This document shows positions 1 to 8,627 of a stretch of DNA of 39,739 bases, one piece after another. Each line of letters starts with the position of its first letter. Position 1 is the stretch's first letter. The position numbers were made by a program, and so were the translations under genes. The stretch covers positions 1 through 39,739 of the forward strand of contig CAJQOG010000113.1 of the NCBI GenBank assembly GCA_905479875.1. Reading direction: 5' to 3'. Under the pieces are notes generated by a model that had not been told where the DNA came from, did not search any database, and worked only from the letters and a program-made list of their open reading frames with translations. The stretch is from an uncultured Gammaproteobacteria bacterium. Its GTDB lineage: Bacteria > Pseudomonadota > Gammaproteobacteria > Steroidobacterales > JABDMI01.

Positions 1-1
1 A

Positions 2-1015
2 GTTCGTGCTGCTTCAACTCGTATTGAAACAGTTCCTGCTGTATACAAAACTGAAACTGAGCAACGTTTAGTTCGTGAAGCTCGCACAGAATGGAAACGT
101 TCTACTGGTGTTAGTTCTAACGCTGGTTCTGGTGCTGGTGAAGCAAATACTAACGTTCGCGTTGGTGACTTCGTAGAGCGCTTTGGCGGTAAAGTTGTTG
201 AAACAAAAACTAATTCAACTGGTGAAGTAATGTGTTTAGTAGAAATTCCTGCTGAATACCGTACTGTTACTCGTCAAGTATTAGTTACTCCTGCTTCTTC
301 ACGTACTATTGAGATTCCTGCTGAGTATGCAAACGTTGATACAACTAAGCTAATCACTCCTGAATCAACTCGTGAAATCCCAGTACCAGCTGAGTACACA
401 ACAGTAACTAAACAAGTTTTAGTTAAGCCTGCTTCAGTGCGTAGCATTGCGATTCCTGCTGAGTATGCAAATGTTGATACTACAATTGTTGTAACACCTG
501 CAAGTACTCGTGAGATTGAAATTCCAGCAGTATACAAAACTGTAACTAAGCAAGTTATTGATACTCCTGCGTCTTCACGCACTATCACTATCCCTGCTGA
601 GTACAAGTCTGTATCTCGTCGTGTTGTAACTACACCTGCTAGCTTCCGTGAAGAAACAGTTCCTGCTGTTTACAAAACAGTGAGCAAGCAAATTGTTGAT
701 ACACCTGCGTCTACACGTACTATTGCCATCCCAGCTGAATTCCAAACTGTTACTCGTAACGTTAAAGTTACTGATGATCGTTCAGAATGGCGTCCAGTTC
801 TTTGTGATGTAAACATGACTAACGCAAACATCCGTAAATTACAAACTGCACTTAAAGCGGTAGGTTGTTACGAATGTCGTATCGATGGCCAAATCGGTCC
901 TTGTACATATCGTGGCGTTAACCAATGTTATGCTCGCAAAAAAGGTCTTCCTTTAACTAACGACAAGTACATTACACTTCGTGTAATCCAAGAGTTAGGT
1001 ATTGAGCTAGACTAA
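2..1015 (+). CDS. Repeat protein with C-terminal peptidoglycan-binding-like domain (5' end outside window)
   Basis: The frame is open from base 2, well before the ATG at 230 used by the ORF track, so this is the last 337 codons of a longer gene. The visible protein has a short stretch of degenerate repeat ending in REARTEWKR, a Ser/Gly-rich linker, seven 23-residue repeats (PAEYxTVTKQVxVTPASxR type), a second RSEWRP boundary motif, and about 65 C-terminal residues. That last part (IRKLQTALKAVGCYECRIDG...IGPCTYRGVNQCYARKKGL) resembles a PG_binding_1 domain with extra cysteines. Codons are strongly biased to T-ending forms (GCT, CGT, GTT, ACT), unlike the neighbours, which suggests very high expression. 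A strong terminator follows. I infer an abundant envelope protein that contacts peptidoglycan. The signal peptide would lie outside the window. The exact family is not recognised. Confidence 0.8.
   Translation, partial: VRAASTRIETVPAVYKTETEQRLVREARTEWKRSTGVSSNAGSGAGEANTNVRVGDFVERFGGKVVETKTNSTGEVMCLVEIPAEYRTVTRQVLVTPASSRTIEIPAEYANVDTTKLITPESTREIPVPAEYTTVTKQVLVKPASVRSIAIPAEYANVDTTIVVTPASTREIEIPAVYKTVTKQVIDTPASSRTITIPAEYKSVSRRVVTTPASFREETVPAVYKTVSKQIVDTPASTRTIAIPAEFQTVTRNVKVTDDRSEWRPVLCDVNMTNANIRKLQTALKAVGCYECRIDGQIGPCTYRGVNQCYARKKGLPLTNDKYITLRVIQELGIELD
248..730 (+). repeat. Seven in-frame 69-bp tandem repeats
   Basis: Seven exact-length units of 23 codons start at 248, 317, 386, 455, 524, 593 and 662; an eighth partial unit breaks down near 775. 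Each begins P-A-[EV]-Y and carries TPAS[ST]R near its C-terminal half. Units alternate: odd ones read TV[TS][KR]QV and end R[TS]I; even ones read NVDTT or SVSRRV and end R-E. The true period is therefore probably 46 residues (138 bp). Synonymous sites differ between units, so the array is old and held by selection on the protein rather than recently amplified. Confidence 0.9.
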
Positions 1016-1046
1016 TAGCGTTGTTTACATAAAACGTTTAAAATTA

Positions 1047-1075
1047 CAGCCTCGCAATTGCGGGGCTGTTTTTTT
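1047..1075 (+). terminator. Rho-independent terminator after the repeat-protein gene
   Basis: CAGCCTCGC-AATT-GCGGGGCTG forms a 9-bp stem with one T:G wobble and a 4-nt loop, followed directly by seven T residues. It lies 31 bases after the stop codon at 1015. Confidence 0.93.
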
Positions 1076-1173
1076 ATATACAGAAAATATTTTGCAATAA
1101 ATCCACATCAAAACTGTTCTCTGTAACAACTGAATTAAGCGTATAAACGCATACACAAATAAAATATTTAATT

Positions 1174-1836
1174 ATGTTAAAAATTTATCGTTTCACCCTA
1201 CTCAGTTTTATTCTTGCTATCACTATTGCCTGTGTACCAGTCAATCAGAATAAAATTGAAACTGATAAGCAAGGTCAGCTCATCGGCATTAATCTTGAAG
1301 ACACCTCAGAAAAACATCGTCAAAAAACAGATGAACTTTTTCAAATGGTTATGCAATTAGATGGCAACATCGACCCAGTTGAAGCACGCGATTTAGCCAA
1401 TTCTACGGTCTACCGTGGTTTATCTTTAGCAAATGAATTTGAATTAACCTGGCCTCCAGTTTGGCATAATGTATTAGTCAATTATGGTTATAGACCTCGC
1501 GGTCTATGTATACATTTCTGCTATGACATTTTAACAATGCTGCGTGAAAAAAATTACAAAACTATGCAATTTCATTGGGGCATTGCGAACGAAGGTAGTA
1601 GCTATCCTCTTGAGCATAGCTCACCAGTTGTTACTGCAATTGGCCAAGACTTTTATGCAGGAGTTGTTTTAGATGCTTGGAGAAAGTCAGGTGACTTGGT
1701 TTATACACCAGTACTTGGTGATAAATATGAATGGCATCCATTTGATGAGAGCAAGTTAAATGTGCCAAAAGCTAGTAGAGAAAGTGTGCCTAAGAAACTT
1801 AAGGGCGGTCAACAGACCATAATGAACGCCGAATAA
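1174..1836 (+). CDS. Putative lipoprotein of unknown function, possible Cys-His-Asp enzyme
   Basis: The 220-residue protein starts with a short basic segment and a hydrophobic run ending ITIAC at Cys20, a plausible though non-ideal lipobox (Thr at -3). The family is not recognised. The C-terminal half contains RGLCIHFCYDIL (Cys112, Cys116), LEHSSPVVTA (His148) and VLDAWRKSGD (Asp167). The order Cys at a helix start, then His, then Asp in strands is what papain-fold enzymes such as transglutaminase-like or NlpC/P60-like proteins show, so a hydrolase or transferase fold is possible; this is inference only. No clear ribosome binding site precedes the ATG. The stop lies one base from the stop of the convergent murU gene. 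The gene is flanked upstream by a terminator, so it is probably transcribed alone. Confidence 0.7.
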   Translation: MLKIYRFTLLSFILAITIACVPVNQNKIETDKQGQLIGINLEDTSEKHRQKTDELFQMVMQLDGNIDPVEARDLANSTVYRGLSLANEFELTWPPVWHNVLVNYGYRPRGLCIHFCYDILTMLREKNYKTMQFHWGIANEGSSYPLEHSSPVVTAIGQDFYAGVVLDAWRKSGDLVYTPVLGDKYEWHPFDESKLNVPKASRESVPKKLKGGQQTIMNAE

Positions 1837-1837
1837 A

Positions 1838-2533
1838 TTATTGAGAAAAGCCATTAATAAATTCTTCGATAGCAGCTAGTCTTTCTTTTGTTCCTGCATC
1901 AAACCAAGGCGCTGAGTCGTAAAAGCCATTTACTTTTTTTTGAGTAATGGCTTTTTTTAATAATGGTACAACCGAATAAAAGCCTGGTTCAGAGTGCTCA
2001 AACAAATCTTGACTATAAACTCCAATACCGCTGTAGGTATAGCTTTGACGTCCAGAACTACTTTTCAAATGCACTAAATCATTTTGTAATTCAAAATCGC
2101 CAGACTCAGCGTAGTCAGGTTTTTCTACCAAAAGCAATTGAACTAACGCAGCTTGCGAATTCTTTTGCGAAAAACTAATAAATTCTTTTAAGTTTATTGC
2201 ATGATAAATATCAGCATTGCATAACAGAAAAGGCATTGAACCCAATAAAGTTAGCGCTTGATAAATACCCCCGCCAGTTTCTAAACCTTCAATCGGCTCT
2301 ATAGAGTACTCTAGCTGAACTCCATAGCGACTACCATTGCCAAGATAGTCCATAATCATTTGCCCTAACCAACCAGTATTAATTACGATTTCATTAATAC
2401 CAGCCTTTTTAATAGCTGCAATTTGATGCTCAATCAGTGTTTTACCAGCGACTTTGATTAATGGCTTAGGTGTTTTGTCGGTGAGTGGACTGAGACGTGA
2501 ACCCCGTCCTGCTGCCAATATCATGGCTCGCAT
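1838..2533 (-). CDS. murU: N-acetylmuramate-1-phosphate uridylyltransferase
   Basis: This is a 231-residue sugar nucleotidyltransferase. It opens with MRAMILAAGRGSRLSPLT and TPKPLI, the nucleotide-binding signature of the GlmU/RmlA/MurU fold, followed by NADIYH for the metal-binding Asp. MurU makes UDP-MurNAc from MurNAc-1-phosphate in the anabolic peptidoglycan recycling route that bypasses de novo MurNAc synthesis (and fosfomycin inhibition) in Pseudomonas. The kinase partner amgK lies directly upstream with stop and start overlapping, and lptD is divergent beyond it, matching the pseudomonad arrangement. A GTG at 2536 is also possible (GTGATG), but the ATG at 2533 fits the family N terminus better. 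Function is assigned by motif plus context. Confidence 0.88.
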   Translation of the reverse strand: MRAMILAAGRGSRLSPLTDKTPKPLIKVAGKTLIEHQIAAIKKAGINEIVINTGWLGQMIMDYLGNGSRYGVQLEYSIEPIEGLETGGGIYQALTLLGSMPFLLCNADIYHAINLKEFISFSQKNSQAALVQLLLVEKPDYAESGDFELQNDLVHLKSSSGRQSYTYSGIGVYSQDLFEHSEPGFYSVVPLLKKAITQKKVNGFYDSAPWFDAGTKERLAAIEEFINGFSQ

Positions 2534-3558
2534 CACTGATTACTCTCTATCAAGGACAAACACTTTACCAATATTTCATTGATTGGTATCAATACAGAAT
2601 AGCTATTTCCTAACTCAGTAATATAACTGGCAGTTAAAGGAATATCCTCTAAATAGTTTTCTTTTCCATCACGATGAAACAAACGACAAAATATTCCTAT
2701 GGCTTTTAAATGTCTCTGCACGCCCATTAACTCAAACCTTTCTTTAAAAGAGATTAAATCAGATGCATCAACAAGCTTAGCCCTTGTTGCCTGCTGCAAA
2801 TAGTAACCGAGTAAAACATCTCTTTTTGAATCGCACAACTTAAAATAACAGTCTTTCAACAACGAAACCAAATCATAGCTTAATGGACCGCGGACAGCAT
2901 CTTGAAAATCTATAACACCAAGTCTTTCTTCTGTGGACAACATTAAATTTCTTGAATGATAATCTCTATGCACCGTAACTTGTTTTTGTTGATAAGCTGA
3001 TTGCATCAACTCATAAAAACTATTTTCTAAGGCTTGTCTTTCTTTTTTTGAAATCTGATATCGACAATGCTTAACAACAAACCAATCAACAAACAGGCCC
3101 ATCTCAGATAATAACAATTCCCGTGTGTAGTCAGGCAAAGCAAACTCAGCCTTATGCTTTTGTATCTTAATTAGCTCGTCAATCGCAACTCGGTATTGAG
3201 ATTCAATATTGTCTTGCGACAACTTCTTAAGAAATGTAATGTTACCGAAATCCTCTAATATCAAAAAACCTAAGTCTCTAGAATAATCATAAATTTGGGG
3301 GACTGATATTGTAGAAGTAGACCAATCAGCAGCTATTTCCATAAAAGGACTTAAAGACTCATTAGCGGGAGGCGCATCCATAAGAATTAAACTTTTTCCT
3401 GCTTTACGAGTCAAACGAAAATAACGTCGAAAACTAGCGTCTTGCGATGCTGGCTCCAACAAATAATCTGTAAAACCAATTCCTAATAACCACTGATTAA
3501 GAGATTCAAGTCGCGCATCTACTGCTGTAGTCGTGTTTGAGTTAGTAGTTTCTTTCAC
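2533..3558 (-). CDS. amgK: N-acetylmuramate/N-acetylglucosamine kinase
   Basis: The 341-residue protein has an aminoglycoside-phosphotransferase fold. VHRDYHSRNLM supplies the catalytic Asp and metal-binding Asn of the kinase loop, and GVIDFQDAVRGPLSYDLVSLL supplies the second metal Asp. AmgK phosphorylates recycled MurNAc (and GlcNAc) at the anomeric position and hands MurNAc-1-phosphate to MurU, encoded next with a stop/start overlap. Both enzymes act in the cytoplasm. The gene is divergent from lptD across about 200 bp that should hold both promoters; no convincing -35/-10 pair was found there. Without the murU neighbour the call would be only a generic phosphotransferase. Confidence 0.87.
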   Translation of the reverse strand: MKETTNSNTTTAVDARLESLNQWLLGIGFTDYLLEPASQDASFRRYFRLTRKAGKSLILMDAPPANESLSPFMEIAADWSTSTISVPQIYDYSRDLGFLILEDFGNITFLKKLSQDNIESQYRVAIDELIKIQKHKAEFALPDYTRELLLSEMGLFVDWFVVKHCRYQISKKERQALENSFYELMQSAYQQKQVTVHRDYHSRNLMLSTEERLGVIDFQDAVRGPLSYDLVSLLKDCYFKLCDSKRDVLLGYYLQQATRAKLVDASDLISFKERFELMGVQRHLKAIGIFCRLFHRDGKENYLEDIPLTASYITELGNSYSVLIPINEILVKCLSLIESNQ

Positions 3559-3755
3559 AATGCATATATCTTAGATAAATTGATAGTAGGTGCAAAACAG
3601 ACTAGCCTAAAAAGGAAGCAAGCAACTGTATAACCCTGACCTATAAAAAGGTATTATATGCTTTTATTTAGTGTTTTTACCTAGCTAATTACACAAATAA
3701 TGACCGTTTATCTGTAAAACTAAAATATAAATTTTAAAATAGTCGATTCTATTAA

Positions 3756-5915
3756 ATGTTAAAGCCTATCCTTTTTTCAGTATTGTCACTCTTAAGTCTA
3801 AGCAGCAACTTAGGCTCAGAATGCCCTGCGCCTAGTTTAAGCACACAAGTAACAAAACAAACAGAAGCTGACTCCGATAAAGTATCTATATACGCGAAAG
3901 AAGTAGATGGAACAAAAAATATATTTAGTCTGAAAAAGAATGTTGAACTAGAATATCGTGGACAAGTAATTAAAACCGACATTGCTGAGTATGATGCTGA
4001 TGAGGGTGTTTTTACAACTCCGAATGAAGTTAGCTTATCCAGTGCGCAAGGTGAGATTACGGGTCTAACTGCAGATTTTGATTTACAAGCACGCACGGCA
4101 AATTTCAAAAATGCTGAATTCACCTTTAACGATGGCACGCGAGGCTCTGCAGATGAGCTAGACTTTACAGAGACAGGTCAACAGTCACTGACCAATGTTA
4201 TTTTTAGCAGTTGTCCCAAAAACCATACAGGTTGGCAATTGGTTGCTCCTAAAATTGTTTTAGACCAAGAAGAATCACGTGGCTATGCAAAAAATATGCG
4301 TTTAGAATTTGCCAATGTTCCAATTTTATATTTGCCATATTTCACTTTCCCATTAAACAACCAACGTAAGTCCGGTTTTTTAATTCCTAATATCTCAACA
4401 TCAGATAAAAGTGGCTTAGAAATATCTATACCCTATTATTGGAATTTTCGAGAAAATATGGATATAACGGCTACCCCCTTATATTTAACCGACAGAGGCG
4501 TACAATTTCAGAATGAATTTCGCCATCTTTCTAACTTTTCTAATAGCAGCTTAAATTACGATATTTTATTTAAGGATTCTAAAAGAAATGCAACGCGTAG
4601 TTACTTAAATTTTGATAACCGATTAGAGTTTGGCGAGAACTGGGATATTAATGTTGATATCAGTGATGTTTCTGACGAAGACTACTTTATTGATTTTGGA
4701 GGCAGCTTAACCAATACAGCGATAACAAATTTAAATAGAGAAATTGCTATTAGCTATTTTGGTGAACGTTGGACTACTCAAGCCGTGTTTCAAGATTACC
4801 AAGTTTTAAGTCCTAGTATTAATAATTTTCAAGAACCGTATCAACGACTTCCACAAATCACCAGCAATGCTTCATGGTCAAACTTGGGTTTTGATGGTTT
4901 AAAATTAAATCTTGAAACAGAATTGGCCTATTTCAGACGTAAAGCTGGAATTCAAGGTTTAAGAGCAAGTGCATACCCTCAGCTAGAACATTCATGGTCT
5001 AATAATGCCTTGAGTATTACAAGTAGTGCAGGATTAAATCTAACTCAATACTCATTAGAAAACGTTGCTCTAGCTGATAAAAACAGTCCTAGTCGAAGTT
5101 TGCCGATATTCAATGTTGATGCTCGCTTATTCTTAGAACGAGAAGTTGCTGGAGGCCTACTGCCACAAACCTTAGAACCACGCATTCAATACACCTATAT
5201 TCCTTTTCGCGATCAAAGTAATTTACCTATTTTTGATACTGCACTACCGGATTTAACCCAGAACCAACTTTTCAGTCCGTGGCGCTTTAGTGGTTTAGAC
5301 AGAATTGGGGATACTCATCAGATTGCGCTAGGTCTTAGCTCTCGCTTATTAGGTAATGCAAGCGGCCAAAGCCTACGTTTTGATCTTGGCCAAATCTATT
5401 ACCTCAGTGATCGTAAAGTCAGTCTCAGTAGTACTCAAATAGATGAACAAGCATCATCGCTGCTAGTCGGAGAAGGCTTTTGGCGCATAAATGATAAATG
5501 GTCACTCCAAAGTGGCCTAAGCTGGAACAGTGAGAGCAATCAACACGCAAAACGTAATTTTGCTTTCAGTTATACACCTAATGAACGGACTCTGATAAAC
5601 ATGGGCTATCGGTCAGTAGCCGGAAGCCTAGATCAGACCGATATTGCCCTGAAATACCCAATTAATGACAGAATTAATCTGGTTGGCCGCTTGAATTATG
5701 ATCGTTTAAATAGCGTAACATTAGATCGTTATTGGGGACTAGAATATGACACCTGCTGTTGGAGCATACGCACTATCTCTCGACGGTATATTTCAGATCG
5801 CGAGGGTAACTCAGATAACGCTTTCCTGATACAATTGGAACTCAAAGGCTTATCCAGTGTCGGAGCACGAGCAGATAAACTATTACAGCAAAATATCTTT
5901 AATCTAGACCAATAA
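3756..5915 (+). CDS. lptD: LPS-assembly outer membrane protein LptD
   Basis: This 719-residue precursor starts with a hydrophobic signal (MLKPILFSVLSLLSLSS), then a periplasmic OstA/LptA-like beta-jellyroll region (about 40-150) and a long C-terminal beta-barrel with alternating aromatic strands. With LptE it inserts lipopolysaccharide into the outer leaflet. The only cysteines seen are Cys23, Cys153 and the adjacent pair Cys667-Cys668 (EYDTCCWSIR). This is the pattern of E. coli LptD, where two N-terminal cysteines form non-consecutive disulfides with a C-terminal CC pair, so oxidative maturation is likely conserved. The protein is somewhat shorter than the roughly 780 residues in E. coli. 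It heads the lptD-surA-pdxA-rsmA-apaGH cluster. No Shine-Dalgarno is obvious before the ATG. Confidence 0.95.
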   Translation: MLKPILFSVLSLLSLSSNLGSECPAPSLSTQVTKQTEADSDKVSIYAKEVDGTKNIFSLKKNVELEYRGQVIKTDIAEYDADEGVFTTPNEVSLSSAQGEITGLTADFDLQARTANFKNAEFTFNDGTRGSADELDFTETGQQSLTNVIFSSCPKNHTGWQLVAPKIVLDQEESRGYAKNMRLEFANVPILYLPYFTFPLNNQRKSGFLIPNISTSDKSGLEISIPYYWNFRENMDITATPLYLTDRGVQFQNEFRHLSNFSNSSLNYDILFKDSKRNATRSYLNFDNRLEFGENWDINVDISDVSDEDYFIDFGGSLTNTAITNLNREIAISYFGERWTTQAVFQDYQVLSPSINNFQEPYQRLPQITSNASWSNLGFDGLKLNLETELAYFRRKAGIQGLRASAYPQLEHSWSNNALSITSSAGLNLTQYSLENVALADKNSPSRSLPIFNVDARLFLEREVAGGLLPQTLEPRIQYTYIPFRDQSNLPIFDTALPDLTQNQLFSPWRFSGLDRIGDTHQIALGLSSRLLGNASGQSLRFDLGQIYYLSDRKVSLSSTQIDEQASSLLVGEGFWRINDKWSLQSGLSWNSESNQHAKRNFAFSYTPNERTLINMGYRSVAGSLDQTDIALKYPINDRINLVGRLNYDRLNSVTLDRYWGLEYDTCCWSIRTISRRYISDREGNSDNAFLIQLELKGLSSVGARADKLLQQNIFNLDQ

Positions 5916-5992
5916 ATTTATAAAAATCGTCTTATAGAGAATTTGTATAGCCTTTCGCCTCAAAACTACCAATCAAGAAAAAAGATAGCACT

Positions 5993-7264
5993 ATGAAATT
6001 CACAAAACTTCTCACCCTCCTCCTTATTACCATCGTTGCCTCACAATCAGCTAAAGCTGAACTGCTAGATAGAATTGTGGCTGTAGTAAATGATGACATT
6101 ATTCTTCAAAGCGAATTTGAATCAGAAATGAGTCTAGTTATTGGTCGCTTACAATCACAACAACAGCAACTACCACCACGCATCCAAATTGCACAACAAG
6201 TTTTAGAACAGCTTATTGTTAAAAAAATTCAAAGCCAACGTGCACGCCAAGCGGGCTTACGCATACCTGACCAAATGGTAAATCAAGCCCTTGTAAATAT
6301 TGCTAACAGAAACGGTACTAGTCTTAATGAGCTACCCGCCGCACTTGAAGCAGATGGTGTTGATTACGCAAGTTTTCGTGAAGAAATTCGTGAGCAACTT
6401 ACAATTCAACAATTAAGTCAAAGAGAATTAGGTGGAGATATTCGAGTTTCGGATTCTGAGATAGATCGTTTAATTAACAGTGGCAGTAATGATAAAGAGT
6501 TTCGCATTAAACAAATTTTAATTGCTGTTGAACAAAACGCTACGCAGGAATTAATTGCAATCAAAAAAGAACAAGCCGACAAAATTCGAGAGCGCATTCT
6601 CGCAGGCGAAGATTTCTCAAAACTTGCAATAGCCTATTCAAATGGAACAAAGTCATTAGAGGGTGGTGATTTAGGCTGGAGAAGCTTAGCTCAAATGCCC
6701 AGTATTTTCTCAGACCGTGTTCGTAGCATGGACAAAAGTGATGTAAGTGAAGTTATACGTAGCGCTAGCGGTTTCCACATAATGCTTTTAGATGAAATAC
6801 GTGGCAATGAATTACCGGAACAAGTTGTAACACAATACTCTGCTCGACACATTTTGATTCGTGACTCTGATTTAAGTTCGGACTCAGAAAATAAAGAGAA
6901 ACTGAATAAAATAAAAGAAAAAATTCTTGCTGGTGATAATTTTACTGAATCTGCAAGAATGAACTCTGAAGACCCTGGTACAGCTACCAAGGGTGGCGAA
7001 TTAGGTTGGTCAGTACCTGATGTCTACGATGCAAGCTTTGCGGCCGTTATAAAAAACTCTCCAATTGGTGAAATTTCGGAACCATTTAAATCTCAATTTG
7101 GCTGGCATATTCTTGAAGTTACTGATAAACGTGAATATGACATGGCCGAAGAGGTTCTCCGCAACAGAGCTCGTACGGCGATAAGTGAACAAAAATTTGA
7201 ACAAGAATCAATTCTTTGGATGCAACGTCTACGTGATGAAGCTTATGTTGAGTATCGTCTCTAA
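5993..7264 (+). CDS. surA: Periplasmic chaperone/peptidyl-prolyl isomerase SurA
   Basis: The 423-residue protein has a Sec signal peptide ending near SQSAKAEL, then the SurA N-terminal chaperone segment (LLDRIVAVVNDDIILQSEFE). Two parvulin domains follow, at about 168-270 and 280-380, each with the GG-[DE]-LGW core (EGGDLGWRSLAQMP and KGGELGWSVPDVYD). A C-terminal helix completes the chaperone core. SurA escorts unfolded beta-barrel proteins, LptD among them, to the BAM complex, so its place directly after lptD is functional as well as traditional. Length is close to E. coli SurA (428). Confidence 0.96.
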   Translation: MKFTKLLTLLLITIVASQSAKAELLDRIVAVVNDDIILQSEFESEMSLVIGRLQSQQQQLPPRIQIAQQVLEQLIVKKIQSQRARQAGLRIPDQMVNQALVNIANRNGTSLNELPAALEADGVDYASFREEIREQLTIQQLSQRELGGDIRVSDSEIDRLINSGSNDKEFRIKQILIAVEQNATQELIAIKKEQADKIRERILAGEDFSKLAIAYSNGTKSLEGGDLGWRSLAQMPSIFSDRVRSMDKSDVSEVIRSASGFHIMLLDEIRGNELPEQVVTQYSARHILIRDSDLSSDSENKEKLNKIKEKILAGDNFTESARMNSEDPGTATKGGELGWSVPDVYDASFAAVIKNSPIGEISEPFKSQFGWHILEVTDKREYDMAEEVLRNRARTAISEQKFEQESILWMQRLRDEAYVEYRL

Positions 7265-7362
7265 ATACCCTTCTGTTAAATAATTAACATTAACTAGATG
7301 CTTTCCAGTGAAATAACTATTCAATCCTTTTTGTAGAATTTAAAGCCTCAGACTGTTAATCT

Positions 7363-8592
7363 ATGCCTATGAGCAGTTTTATACCAAAACTAATTGTTAC
7401 CTCAGGTGAACCTTCAGGCATTGGACCTGATGCTTGTTTACATCTATTAAGAGCCAAACTTCCTGCACAAATTACAATTTTGGGCGATTCGGTAGTGTTT
7501 GGACAACGTGCTGAACAACTGGGCTTACAAGATGCATTAAAAGATTTAAATTTAATCAGTGTACCGACAAAATTTCCAGTTATTGCAGGACGACTAGATG
7601 TTAACAATGTTCCTATGGTACTTGAGCAATTAGACATTGCCATAAAGTCTTGCATGCAAAAAAAATATCACGCCATGGTAACTGCACCGCTACACAAAGG
7701 CATAATTAACGAAGCAGGCCATGCTTTCACTGGACACACTGAATACTTAGCCCAAAAAACCATGGCTGAAAAACCTGTCATGATGTTAGCGTGTGAAGCC
7801 ATGCGTGTTGCTCTAGTAACCACTCACTTACCACTAGAAAAAGTACCTGCCGCAATTACACAAGAAAACATACTAAAAGTTCTTGAAATTTTATACAATG
7901 ATTTAAAGTTACGATTTGGTATAAAAGCTCCAGTAATTGGAGTGTGCGGTCTAAATCCACACGCTGGTGAACAAGGGCACTTGGGTCGTACTGAAATAGA
8001 TATTATAGAACCTAGCCTGAAACTTGCTCGTGAATCAGGCTTAGAAATAATAGGTCCACTTCCTGCAGATACTGCATTCACACCTAAAATACTTGACCAA
8101 GTTGACGCCGTACTGTGTATGTATCATGATCAAGGATTACCGGTATTGAAGTACGCAAGCTTTGGTCGCGGCACTAATATTACACTTGGTTTACCAATAA
8201 TCCGTACATCAGTTGATCACGGCACAGCTCTAGACCTAGCTGGCACGGGAAGAATTGATCCAGGAAGCATGATTGCTGCTGCTGAAATTGCCATTGAGAT
8301 GGCTCATGTAAACCACACACGTAAACATCGAGCTAAAAAACCTGCCAAAGACCATTCAAAGACCAGCAATACAAATGAGTCAGCAATTAATCTAAGTGAT
8401 GAAGATATCCAAAAAATGTTTGATCTTAGTATTGAAGCAAATCAAAATGCAATGGAACGTTCAATGCCTATAGAAAGCGAAAAAGAAAACCCTGACTTTC
8501 GTGAAAAAGTCGACAAAGAAATGGAATTAGAATCTACCATGGGCTCTAGTCTTGATGAAGCCATTAAAAGCATGAAAAACGTGCTAACCTAG
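7363..8592 (+). CDS. pdxA: 4-hydroxythreonine-4-phosphate dehydrogenase with long C-terminal extension
   Basis: PdxA oxidises 4-phosphohydroxy-L-threonine in pyridoxal phosphate synthesis. The three metal-binding histidines are present as THLP (His155), NPHAGE (His200) and MYHDQG (His255), with exactly the 45- and 55-residue spacing of E. coli His166/211/266. The active-site signatures GHTEYLA and GTNITLGLPIIRTSVDHGTA are intact. The conserved enzyme ends near residue 325, but the frame continues about 80 residues of charged, low-complexity sequence (LSDEDIQKMFDLSIEANQNA...SLDEAIKSMKNVLT). E. coli PdxA is 329 residues, so this tail is extra. A second ATG at 7369 could also be the start. The gene lies between surA and rsmA, the usual order. 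Confidence 0.94.
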   Translation: MPMSSFIPKLIVTSGEPSGIGPDACLHLLRAKLPAQITILGDSVVFGQRAEQLGLQDALKDLNLISVPTKFPVIAGRLDVNNVPMVLEQLDIAIKSCMQKKYHAMVTAPLHKGIINEAGHAFTGHTEYLAQKTMAEKPVMMLACEAMRVALVTTHLPLEKVPAAITQENILKVLEILYNDLKLRFGIKAPVIGVCGLNPHAGEQGHLGRTEIDIIEPSLKLARESGLEIIGPLPADTAFTPKILDQVDAVLCMYHDQGLPVLKYASFGRGTNITLGLPIIRTSVDHGTALDLAGTGRIDPGSMIAAAEIAIEMAHVNHTRKHRAKKPAKDHSKTSNTNESAINLSDEDIQKMFDLSIEANQNAMERSMPIESEKENPDFREKVDKEMELESTMGSSLDEAIKSMKNVLT

Positions 8593-8627
8593 GTTTTCAT
8601 TTTTATCTGATAAGCAGACAATTCACA

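Noticed and set aside
274-606. 110-codon minus-strand ORF with its own repeats
   Set aside because: It is the reverse of the 69-bp repeats in the sense gene; the repetition keeps the opposite frame open. No start signal or family match.
3559-3755. Sigma-E type promoter before lptD
   Set aside because: E. coli controls this operon in part by sigma E, but no GAACTT-N16-TCTGA-like pair could be found here.
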